Assembly (NCBI GenBank): GCA_018241665.1
Contig: JAFEDK010000005.1
Location: 186,001 to 250,000 of the forward strand
Direction: 5' to 3'
From: Pseudomonadota bacterium
Lineage (GTDB): Bacteria > Pseudomonadota > Gammaproteobacteria > Burkholderiales > Rhodocyclaceae
Length of the DNA: 64,000 bases
The notes under the pieces were generated by a model that made no database searches, was not told the origin of the DNA, and was given only the letters and a program-made list of their open reading frames with translations. Within the stretch, counting starts at the first letter, position 1, and the number at the start of each line of letters is the position of its first letter. Below are positions 7,528 to 14,861 of this stretch, piece after piece. The translations under genes were made by a program, and so were the position numbers.

Positions 7528-8712
7528 TTAAGCCTGATCATCGGAAACCGGCTTGACCAGATCGCCGACATGCAGTTCGCCCTGCGGCCTGGAAACCACC
7601 CGGCTATGTTCATCGACGCCGGAGGTGATCTCGATCCAGTCGTCCTTGGTCCGGCCGAGGCCAACCTCGACCACCTGGATCCGGTTATCCCCATCGACGA
7701 CCAGCACGCGCGCGTTGCCCTTCTGGCGCAGCACGGCGGCGACCGGCACCGCGAGCACCTTGCGCCGGCCGAGCAGGATGCTGCCGGAGACATTCAGGCC
7801 GGCCTTGAGATCGGTGTCCGCCGGCAGATCGACATAGACCAGGCCATTGCGGCTCGTCAGGTCGATGGTCGGCGACACCAGGCGGATGCGCCCCTTCACG
7901 TCCGGCCCGAGGGGGCTGTCGACGGTGACATCCTGCCCGCGCGCCAGCTTGCCGAGCAGTTCGCCCTTCACTTCGGCGCGCCATTCCAGGCGCCCCTGGC
8001 GGATCAGGCGGAACAGCTCGCTGCCGGCCTGCACGATGGTGCCTTCGGCAGCGAAGCTGGCCGAGATCAGGCCGTCATCCGGCGCCACCAGCGTTGCGTA
8101 CTGCATGCGCAGCTGCTGGCGCCTCTCCTGCGCCCGCGCGGCGTTCACGCGGGCGTCGGCGGTGTGCTTCTGGGTTTCGTAGAGGGTCAGCTCCTGCTGG
8201 CTGACACCGCCCGACGGCGCCAGGCGCTTGCCGCGCTCCAGCGTGGCGACCGCCTGGGCCAGCGTCGCCTCGGCCTCCGCCACCTGGGCCTTGGCCGCGT
8301 CGATATCGGTTTCCACCGTGGCGGTATCCAGGCGGGCCAACACCTGCCCCTTCTTGACCTGGTCGCCGACGTTCACGAGCACACTGGACAGGCGCAGCCC
8401 GCCCACTTCGGCGCCGACGCGCGTCTCCTGCCAGGGCATCACGTTGCCGCTGGCACGGATCAGGTCGGGCCACACGGCGGATTTGGGATGCAGCCAGGAC
8501 ACCACACGCGGCGCAGGCGGTGGGGGCGGCGGCGCAACCACCGCCGGTGCGGCAGGCGTCTTGGCCGGTTGGCTGTTGATCGAGGACTGGGATGCAGCCG
8601 CCTGCTCGGCGCTCGAAAACGACGCCGAACCGAGCAGCAAGGCCAGCGGCGTAGCCAGGGCAAGCGCCGAGACGGTGCATTTCTTCAGGAAGGATTGATT
8701 CGCGAAAGACAA
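7528..8712 (-). CDS. Periplasmic adaptor (membrane fusion) protein
   Basis: A 394-residue HlyD/AcrA-type adaptor linking an inner-membrane pump to an outer-membrane channel. After a signal sequence comes a proline-rich linker, a lipoyl-like half (VNVGDQVKKGQVLARLD), a coiled-coil hairpin (AKAQVAEAEATLAQA to QQLRMQYATL), the returning lipoyl half (APDDGLISA), a beta-barrel and the membrane-proximal domain. A TTG start at 8712 is preferred: it has GAGG 8 nt upstream, follows the upstream stop by 10 nt and begins a good signal peptide. An ATG at 8784 would overlap the upstream gene and add an odd arginine-rich stretch. No transporter gene follows. Confidence 0.88.
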   Translation of the reverse strand: MSFANQSFLKKCTVSALALATPLALLLGSASFSSAEQAAASQSSINSQPAKTPAAPAVVAPPPPPPAPRVVSWLHPKSAVWPDLIRASGNVMPWQETRVGAEVGGLRLSSVLVNVGDQVKKGQVLARLDTATVETDIDAAKAQVAEAEATLAQAVATLERGKRLAPSGGVSQQELTLYETQKHTADARVNAARAQERRQQLRMQYATLVAPDDGLISASFAAEGTIVQAGSELFRLIRQGRLEWRAEVKGELLGKLARGQDVTVDSPLGPDVKGRIRLVSPTIDLTSRNGLVYVDLPADTDLKAGLNVSGSILLGRRKVLAVPVAAVLRQKGNARVLVVDGDNRIQVVEVGLGRTKDDWIEITSGVDEHSRVVSRPQGELHVGDLVKPVSDDQA

Positions 8713-8722
8713 GATTGGGACC

Positions 8723-10213
8723 TCAATTCGGAGCAGGCGCGTCGGCCGCCACGGTGCGCGGGGCCGGGTCGGCCACGGACGCATAGTGAGCCCCGCCGCC
8801 GGTCGCCCGGTTCAGCGCGATCCACGCCTGCAAGCGTTCCTGCTGAACGCTCAGATAGGTTTGCTGGGCATTGAGCATGGAGCGCCGGGCATCCTCCAGC
8901 TCGAGCAGATTGCTGGCTCCCTCACGGAAGCGGACCTCGACGGATTCGAAGAAGCGCTGGTACTCGCTGCCGGATATGCGCGCATTTTCCGCCCTTTCGT
9001 GGGCCGCTGCATACCGGGTAAGGCCGTCTTCCATCTCCTGGATGGCCAGGCGGATCCGCGCCTTGTAGTCGGCCAGCGCCTCGTCGTAACGGGATTTGGC
9101 CAGCTCCACCGCCGCCTTGCGCCGCCCGCCGTCGAAGATCGGCAGGCTCACCGACGGCCCGAAGGACCACGACCCGAAAGACACGCTGCCGGAGCCACCG
9201 CCCTTGTTCGCCGTGAAGCCGAAATCCCCGTTGAGGGTAAGGCGCGGGTAACGATCCGCTTCGGCCAGGCCGATGTCCGCCGACGCGGCCGCCAGGCTGC
9301 GTTCGGCGGAGCGGACGTCCGGCCGCTGCATCAACGCATCGCGGGGAATCGAAATATCGAAATGCTTGGGCACGGGCAGGCGCTCCAGTCCGGTCGGCTT
9401 GTCCGCCATCGCCAGCATCAGCTCCGGCCGCGGAATGCCGGTCAGGCGCGTCAGCTGGTTCTCCAGGCGCTCGCACTGGGCCCGCGTCGCCGCCAGCTGG
9501 GTACGCGCCTCCGCCACCGACGCGGTGCTGCGGATGGCCTGATAGGGCGCTGTGAAACCTTCCTTCACGCTGGCCTCGGTCAACCGGGCGGTGGCCTCCC
9601 GCGAGGCCACGTCCTGCTCGCTGAGCGCCGCGTAGGACTGGCAGGCCCGGTAGCTCAGGTAAGCATCCGCAACATCGGCGGCAAGGCTCACCCGCGCGTC
9701 GGCCAGCGTCGCCGCCTGCGCCGCTTCGCGCGCCAGCGCCCCTTCCCGGCCACGGCGGACCGCGCCGAACAGGTCGATCTCCCAGGAAGAATTCATCGAC
9801 AGCCAGGACTGGGTGAAGCTCCTGCTGTTCGACGCGCCGGAGGCCTGCACGCCGCTGGAGCCATCCACCGTCGGGCCCGCCGCCGCATTGGCCTGCCCGG
9901 TCAGCGAGCGGGACTGGTTGAGCTTGGCCATCGCCGCTTCCAGCGTCGGGCTGCTCGCGAAGGCCTTTTCGACCATGTGGTCGAGCACCGGATCGGACAA
10001 CTCGGTCCACCAGGTAACCGGCGTCTCCTTGACCCCGGCGCCCTTGACGGACACGGGTGCCGGCACGTCCGAGCGGGACGTCCATTTGTTCGGCACATCT
10101 GCCGACGACAGCTCCGGAGACTTGTAATTGGGCCCCACCGCCGTACATCCGCCGAGCACGCACAGGCAGGCCAGCGAGGTCCAGCGAATGTCCTTCAGGA
10201 CTTGAAACGGCAT
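8723..10213 (-). CDS. Outer-membrane efflux lipoprotein (NodT/OprM type)
   Basis: A 496-residue TolC-family channel lipoprotein. The signal peptide ends in lipobox LGGC, giving a lipidated Cys, followed by TAVGPNYKSPEL typical of NodT-type factors. Two OEP repeats follow; the second carries the conserved LPIFDGGRR and DALMQRPDVRSAERSL segments. It forms the exit duct of tripartite efflux and is followed 10 nt later by the adaptor gene, so the two are co-transcribed. The start at 10213 gives a short, normal signal peptide. The usual order adaptor-pump-channel is reversed here and the pump is absent. Confidence 0.92.
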   Translation of the reverse strand: MPFQVLKDIRWTSLACLCVLGGCTAVGPNYKSPELSSADVPNKWTSRSDVPAPVSVKGAGVKETPVTWWTELSDPVLDHMVEKAFASSPTLEAAMAKLNQSRSLTGQANAAAGPTVDGSSGVQASGASNSRSFTQSWLSMNSSWEIDLFGAVRRGREGALAREAAQAATLADARVSLAADVADAYLSYRACQSYAALSEQDVASREATARLTEASVKEGFTAPYQAIRSTASVAEARTQLAATRAQCERLENQLTRLTGIPRPELMLAMADKPTGLERLPVPKHFDISIPRDALMQRPDVRSAERSLAAASADIGLAEADRYPRLTLNGDFGFTANKGGGSGSVSFGSWSFGPSVSLPIFDGGRRKAAVELAKSRYDEALADYKARIRLAIQEMEDGLTRYAAAHERAENARISGSEYQRFFESVEVRFREGASNLLELEDARRSMLNAQQTYLSVQQERLQAWIALNRATGGGAHYASVADPAPRTVAADAPAPN

Positions 10214-10566
10214 GTTCTTGAACTTCTTACCTTCGACTGCGCCGGGGACAGGGCCCGCTCGCCAATGCACGGGAAATGCCCCCGCGCCAGACCGGCGAGA
10301 GTGCTAGCCCCCCCTCCCTGCTTCAAGTGAACTTTTGAAACAGCATGTGTCGGACCGGCGGGCGGGACTTGGGTTCAAATCCACAGTGACTGACGACACA
10401 CGTGGGGGCGAATTCATTCGCCCACGGAGCTTGATCAAACCGCAGAGGGCGAATGAATTCGCCCCCACGGTTCCAATCCCAATCCCAATCCCAATCCCAA
10501 TCCCAATCCCAGTTCCAGTTCCAGTTCCAGTTCCAGTTCCAGTTCCAGTTCCAGTTCCAGTTCCAG
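10214..10566. other. Intergenic region with palindrome copy 3 and a hexamer array
   Basis: About 350 bases between the outer-membrane factor and the pseudouridine synthase. It has no gene. It holds a 67 bp dispersed palindrome and, directly after it, a hexanucleotide tandem array. The first 190 bases should contain the promoter of the efflux pair, but I see no strong -35/-10 pair. Confidence 0.6.
10402..10468. repeat. Dispersed palindromic element copy 3 (67 bp)
   Basis: Canonical copy. Left cap GTGGGGGC, core GCGAATTCATTCGCCC, loop of about 23 nt (CGGAG...GATCAA...CCG), core GGGCGAATGAATTCGCCC, cap CCAC. Two GAATTC sites. Confidence 0.95.
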
Positions 10567-10568
10567 TC
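10473..10568. repeat. Hexanucleotide tandem array
   Basis: Six copies of CCAATC (10473-10508) run directly into nine copies of CCAGTT (10509-10562) and one CCAGTC. The array starts 4 nt after palindrome copy 3 and ends at the 3' end of the rluA-type gene, whose stop codon lies at its edge. A microsatellite of this size should be length-variable. Confidence 0.95.
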
Positions 10569-11235
10569 AAAATGGTATGGCGCTCTCGAAGCTCAGTGGC
10601 ACGCGCCGTTGCGGATGGATCAGGGTGATGGCGGCGGCGTGGAGGTGCAGGCGGCGGTGGCGTGCCGCGCTGTCCGGCGGCGCGTAGAGGGGATCACCAA
10701 GGATGGGATGGCCGAGGGATTGCAGATGCACGCGTAGCTGGTGGGTTCGGCCGGTGACGGGTTTCAGCTCGACGCGGGTGACGGCGTCCGGCCCGGTGCC
10801 GCGGCGTTCGACGACCCGGTAGCGGGTCAGCGCGCGGCGGCCGTGCTGCCGATCGACGATCTGGTGCGGATTGCGCTCCGGGTCGGCAGCCAGCGGCAGG
10901 TCGATCTCGCCGGCGTCCGGCCCGATATGCCCATGCACCAGCGCTTCGTAGCGTTTGCCGACGATGCGCTGCTCGAAGGCGAGGTTCATGCGCCGCTGCA
11001 TCTCGGCACCACGGGCCAGCAGGATCAGGCCCGACGTCGCCATGTCGAGGCGGTGCACCGCCAGCGCGTCGGCGAACTGCGCCTGCACGCGGGTCACCAG
11101 GCAGTCCTGGCGGTCCTCGCCGCGGGCCGGTATGGTCAGCAGGCCGGACGGCTTGTCGGCAACGATCAACGCGGCGTCGGCATGCACGATGACGACGCCC
11201 GGCGGCAGCGCCAGGCCTGTGTCCTTCAGTTCCAT
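10567..11235 (-). CDS. RluA-family pseudouridine synthase
   Basis: A 222-residue enzyme that isomerises uridine to pseudouridine in rRNA and/or tRNA. The catalytic Asp is in HRLDMATSGL (near residue 70), with the family's KPSGLLTIPARG, GKRYEALVHG, LKPVTGRTHQLRVHL and GHPILGDPLY motifs all present. No S4 domain is found, which fits RluA (23S U746 and tRNA U32) or related short members such as RluC/TruC-like proteins. The ATG at 11235 overlaps the end of the helicase gene by 10 nt. The last codons abut a hexamer tandem array, so the C-terminus could vary between strains. Confidence 0.9.
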   Translation of the reverse strand: MELKDTGLALPPGVVIVHADAALIVADKPSGLLTIPARGEDRQDCLVTRVQAQFADALAVHRLDMATSGLILLARGAEMQRRMNLAFEQRIVGKRYEALVHGHIGPDAGEIDLPLAADPERNPHQIVDRQHGRRALTRYRVVERRGTGPDAVTRVELKPVTGRTHQLRVHLQSLGHPILGDPLYAPPDSAARHRRLHLHAAAITLIHPQRRVPLSFESAIPF

Positions 11236-13403
11236 TGGCCGCTGGCCAGCTGGTGGCGGCCGCGCAGCACGGCCTTGTCGATACGCATCGCCTTCACGTA
11301 GCGGCTGACCCGCTCGGCCGCCTCCGGCACGTAGAGGTGCAGTTCGTCTCGGGCGCGGGTGGCCGCCACGTAGAAACGGTTGCTCTCCTCCCCGGCATCG
11401 CTGCCGGCCAGCGGGAAGGCGCCTTCTTCCAGGAAGGGCAGCAGCACCACGTCGAACTCCTGGCCCTTGGCCGCCTCGACGGAGCACAGCAGCACGGTGT
11501 CGGATTTGCGCAGGCGCTCGGCCTTGGTCTCCGCCTTGTGCAGCCAGCGGGCGAAATCCCGCAGCGGCAGGTTCTGGCGGCGCGCCACGTCGATGAAGCC
11601 GTCGATGGAACGAGCGACCAGCGCCGCCGTGGCCGGCGCCAGGAACAGCCGCCGGGCCACACCCTTCAGGTCGAGCAGCGCCACCGCCTGTTCGAGGAGC
11701 GCCGCGGCCGGCGCATCCGGCGGCGCGGCGCGCAAGGCGGCCAGCGTGCGGCCGAGACGTTCGCGGGCGCTGCGCTGGGCCGGGCTTTCATCGATGCTCG
11801 TCGCCTCCGCCTCGCGCAAGTGCTGCAGCGCATTGGCCTCGTGGTGCTGGCCGCTCTGGCGCAGGGCCTTCAGCTTGTCGAGGAAGCGGAATTCTTCCTG
11901 CAATTGCGCCTCGCCGGACTGGCCGGCGGCACGCTTGTCGGCCCGGGTCTGGGGCTTGAGCAGCGTGCCGTCGAGGAAGGCCTCGAACAACGAGGGCTGG
12001 GCGGCGGCGGTCTTCAGCGCCGTGTCGTCGAGGCGCTCGCTGCCCCATTCGAACTGCTGCCATTGCAGCAAGGCCTGCAGCACCTGCAGGCGCTTGTCGA
12101 CGCCGGGGATGGACTCATAGTCCTGTAGCGCGAAGGCGATGACGCCGCGCAGCATCAGCACCTCGGAGCGCAGCAGATAGCTCGCCAGGCCCTCCATGCG
12201 CCAGCCGATACCGGCCTCCAGCAAGGCGTTCTCGATGGGGATGGACTGGTAGGGCGCGCGCAGGATCACCGCGCAGGCGGCCGGGCGGCCACCATGCTGT
12301 TTCCAGGCTGCCAGGTCCGCCGCCACCTGCGCAGCGATGGCCCGGTGGTCGGCGCCGGGCTGCACGCGCAGCACCGTTTCATGCTCGCGCCCGGAATCCA
12401 CCGCCTTGTTCTTCAATGCCGCGGTGGCCGCCGCCAGCGGCGGGCCGTAGCGGTAGCTGCAGGTCAGCGGCAGGCGCACGACGCCAGGCCAGCCCTGGCC
12501 GAAGCGGGTGTGCAGAAAATCAGTACCCGCACCGGCCCAGCGGTGGATCACCTGGTCGAAGTCGCCGGCACCGGTAAAGAAGGCCTTGCCGCGCATTAGC
12601 AGCGCCTCCAGCACCGCGTAGCTGGCCGGGTTCATGTCCTGGAGTTCATCCACCACAACGATGCGATAGGCCGGCAACTCGATCGGGCGGTCCATATCGC
12701 TCAGGCGGCGGGCCAGGTCGTAGGTCGCATCGAACTCGGCGCGCCAGCGCGGCACATCCTCAAGGCCCGAGCGCAGCGCTTCCAGCGCGCCGTGCAACAG
12801 GAAGGCGGCAAGGGGGACGTCGAAGCGCTCAGCACAGTCCTCGGCGCTCTCCTCGTCGTCGCCACCGGGCGGCACCAGGCGCGCCTTGAGGCGGCGCGAC
12901 AGCTCGAGGAATTCGAAGATCGGTTCGTTGTGCTCGGGCAACCATAGCTCCCGCGGATGGCGCCGCGCAGCGTTTTCAGCCTGCAAGCGCGCCGCCGCGA
13001 TGCGCACCTGGGGTGCCAGGGCTTCCGGCGTGTCGAGCCGCGGCGCCTCCGCGCCCTCGGCCTGCAGCAGCACCTGACGGGCGAATTGGTCGAAGCTCAG
13101 GCATTTGACGCGCCGCGCCGTGCGTTCATCCACGCCGATGTCCACCAGGCGGGCCTGCAGCACCCGCGCCGCCTCTTCAGAAAACGTCAGTGCCAGGATG
13201 CTCTCCGGCCACACGCCGCGGGTGATCGACTCGGCGATGCGCAGCGCCAGCGTGGTGGTCTTGGCCGCCCCGGCATTGGCCATGGCGATCACGTAACGGG
13301 CACGGCAGGTCTGAATCTCGCGCTGCTCAGCAGTCGGCACGATGCCGATGGGGGCGAACTGGGGCGAGGAAGGCGGGCTCGGCGAAGTCGGAGTACGGGT
13401 CAT
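11226..13403 (-). CDS. UvrD/Rep-like superfamily 1 helicase with altered Walker A
   Basis: A 725-residue SF1A helicase. Motif I reads ANAGAAKTT (residues 42-50), where the Gly before the catalytic Lys (K48) is Ala; the canonical form is GxGKT/S. Motif II is intact (VVVDELQDMNP), as are a QVIHRWAGAG-like motif III and a C-terminal VEAAKGQEFDVVLLPFLEEG segment with a following AATRARDELHLY, typical of motifs V-VI. So it is probably an ATP-driven 3'-5' DNA translocase in repair or restart. The proline/serine-rich first 20 residues are unusual. The ATG at 13403 was chosen because upstream sequence runs into tRNA-Val. The stop overlaps rluA. Confidence 0.85.
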   Translation of the reverse strand: MTRTPTSPSPPSSPQFAPIGIVPTAEQREIQTCRARYVIAMANAGAAKTTTLALRIAESITRGVWPESILALTFSEEAARVLQARLVDIGVDERTARRVKCLSFDQFARQVLLQAEGAEAPRLDTPEALAPQVRIAAARLQAENAARRHPRELWLPEHNEPIFEFLELSRRLKARLVPPGGDDEESAEDCAERFDVPLAAFLLHGALEALRSGLEDVPRWRAEFDATYDLARRLSDMDRPIELPAYRIVVVDELQDMNPASYAVLEALLMRGKAFFTGAGDFDQVIHRWAGAGTDFLHTRFGQGWPGVVRLPLTCSYRYGPPLAAATAALKNKAVDSGREHETVLRVQPGADHRAIAAQVAADLAAWKQHGGRPAACAVILRAPYQSIPIENALLEAGIGWRMEGLASYLLRSEVLMLRGVIAFALQDYESIPGVDKRLQVLQALLQWQQFEWGSERLDDTALKTAAAQPSLFEAFLDGTLLKPQTRADKRAAGQSGEAQLQEEFRFLDKLKALRQSGQHHEANALQHLREAEATSIDESPAQRSARERLGRTLAALRAAPPDAPAAALLEQAVALLDLKGVARRLFLAPATAALVARSIDGFIDVARRQNLPLRDFARWLHKAETKAERLRKSDTVLLCSVEAAKGQEFDVVLLPFLEEGAFPLAGSDAGEESNRFYVAATRARDELHLYVPEAAERVSRYVKAMRIDKAVLRGRHQLASGQWN

Positions 13404-13486
13404 GGCGAATCGTCGGCAAGGCCGCGGCGGAGACGGAACCGGACTGTAGCGGGGAGCGTGGGCGGGGGGAAGCAGCGGGAAAGAAT

Positions 13487-13563
13487 TGGTGCGTCCTGAC
13501 GGAGTCGAACCGCCGACCTCCACGATGTCAACGTGGCGCTCTAACCAACTGAGCTAAGGACGC
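13487..13563 (-). tRNA. tRNA-Val (anticodon GAC)
   Basis: Cloverleaf on the minus strand: acceptor GCGTCCT/AGGACGC, D-stem with TTAGCTCAGTTGGTTAGAGC, anticodon stem CCACG/CGTGG with loop TTGACAT (anticodon GAC), T-loop GGTTCGACTCC, discriminator A and encoded CCA. It reads GUC/GUU codons. Confidence 0.95.
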
Positions 13564-13624
13564 ATACCCGGGCAATGATTGCCTGTGCTTGGCGCTGATG
13601 GCTTTGCACTGGGGAAGGGCGCGC

Positions 13625-13652
13625 ATTATAGCCGCCAAACGCGGCTTTGCAA
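13625..13652 (-). promoter_or_regulatory. Promoter of tRNA-Val
   Basis: On the minus strand TTGCAA (13647-13652) and TATAAT (13625-13630) are spaced by 16 nt. The predicted transcript starts about 55 nt before the tRNA. Confidence 0.65.
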
Positions 13653-13670
13653 GCATTCCGTTGCAAATTT

Positions 13671-14792
13671 TCAACGACTGAAGCCAGCGTCCTGATGGCG
13701 GAGGGCAATTCTCTCGAACTGGTCGGCAATCCGCAGGAAGGCATCCACCATATCGGGATCGAACTGCCTGCCGCGCTCTGCGGCGATGATCCCGACGACC
13801 TTGGCGTGCGGGAAGGCCGGTTTGTAGACCCGCCGGGAGATCAGCGCGTCATACACGTCGGCCACCGCCATCAGCCTCGCCGACAGCGGGATCGCCGTGC
13901 CCCTGAGGCCTTGCGGATAGCCTTCGCCATCCCAGCGCTCGTGGTGGCTGTAGGCAATCTCCAGCGCGTAGTCGAGGTAGGAACGGTTGTCGGCGGTGGC
14001 GCCGGCAATCGCCTTGGCGATGGCGTCGCGCCCGTAGGCGCAATGGCTCTGGATGATCAGGCGCTCCTCGGCATCCAGGCGCCCCGGCTTGAGCAGCACC
14101 GCGTCGGGAATCGCCACCTTGCCGACATCGTGCAACGCGGCCGACTTGGTGATCAGCGCGATCGCCTCGTCGTCGAGGAAGGGGGCGAAGTCAGGATGGC
14201 CCTGCAACGCCCGCGCCAGCACGCCGACATAGGCCTGGGTGCGCAGGATGTGGTTGCCGGTTTCGTTGTCGCGCACCTCGGCCAGCGTGCATAACGCGGT
14301 GATGATCGCGTCCTGCGCATTGATCAACTGCTGGCCGCGGCGCACCACCTCGCGGGTCCGTTCGGCAACCAGTTCCTCCAGCTCCTCGTTGCGCCGCAGC
14401 AGTTGCCGGCTGGCATCCGCCAGGGCCAGGTGGTTGCGCACCCGCGCCAGCACCACCGGCGGCGAAAAGGGTTTGTGGATGAAGTCCTCCGCGCCGAGAG
14501 ACAGGCCATAGGCCTCGTCGGTGTCGCTCTCCAGGCTGGACAGGAACAGGATCGGGATGTCGCGGGTGTCCGCGTCGGCCTTCAGCTGGCGGCACACCTC
14601 GAAGCCATCCACTTCCGGCATCATCACGTCGGTCAGCACCAGGTCGGCCCGACCGCCGGTCTTCACATAGTCGAGCAGGCCGCGGCCGTCGGCAAAGGCG
14701 TGCACCTCGAAGCGCTCCTCGAGCATTTCTTCGAGCACCAGCAGGATGGCGGGCTGGTCATCGGCGATCAGAATGTGGCGCTTGTAGGGCAT
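13671..14792 (-). CDS. Response regulator with HD-GYP c-di-GMP phosphodiesterase output
   Basis: A 373-residue RpfG-type regulator. The receiver domain (1-120) has the acidic pair DD at 11-12, phosphoacceptor D55 and K in HKPFSP. A coiled-coil linker (125-160) leads to an HD-GYP domain with HD at 221-222 (HDVGK), HHE at 283-285 and an intact GYP at 291-293, so c-di-GMP hydrolysis to pGpG/GMP is expected. It is 69 nt downstream of the hybrid kinase gene, which carries an HPt domain able to pass phosphate on. It is the likely output of that kinase (inference). Confidence 0.94.
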   Translation of the reverse strand: MPYKRHILIADDQPAILLVLEEMLEERFEVHAFADGRGLLDYVKTGGRADLVLTDVMMPEVDGFEVCRQLKADADTRDIPILFLSSLESDTDEAYGLSLGAEDFIHKPFSPPVVLARVRNHLALADASRQLLRRNEELEELVAERTREVVRRGQQLINAQDAIITALCTLAEVRDNETGNHILRTQAYVGVLARALQGHPDFAPFLDDEAIALITKSAALHDVGKVAIPDAVLLKPGRLDAEERLIIQSHCAYGRDAIAKAIAGATADNRSYLDYALEIAYSHHERWDGEGYPQGLRGTAIPLSARLMAVADVYDALISRRVYKPAFPHAKVVGIIAAERGRQFDPDMVDAFLRIADQFERIALRHQDAGFSR

Positions 14793-14861
14793 CACCGATT
14801 CTCACGAGGCACAGGATCATTCAGTTTTCCGGGTTTCAGTATACGCCCGGCGGCGACCCCG

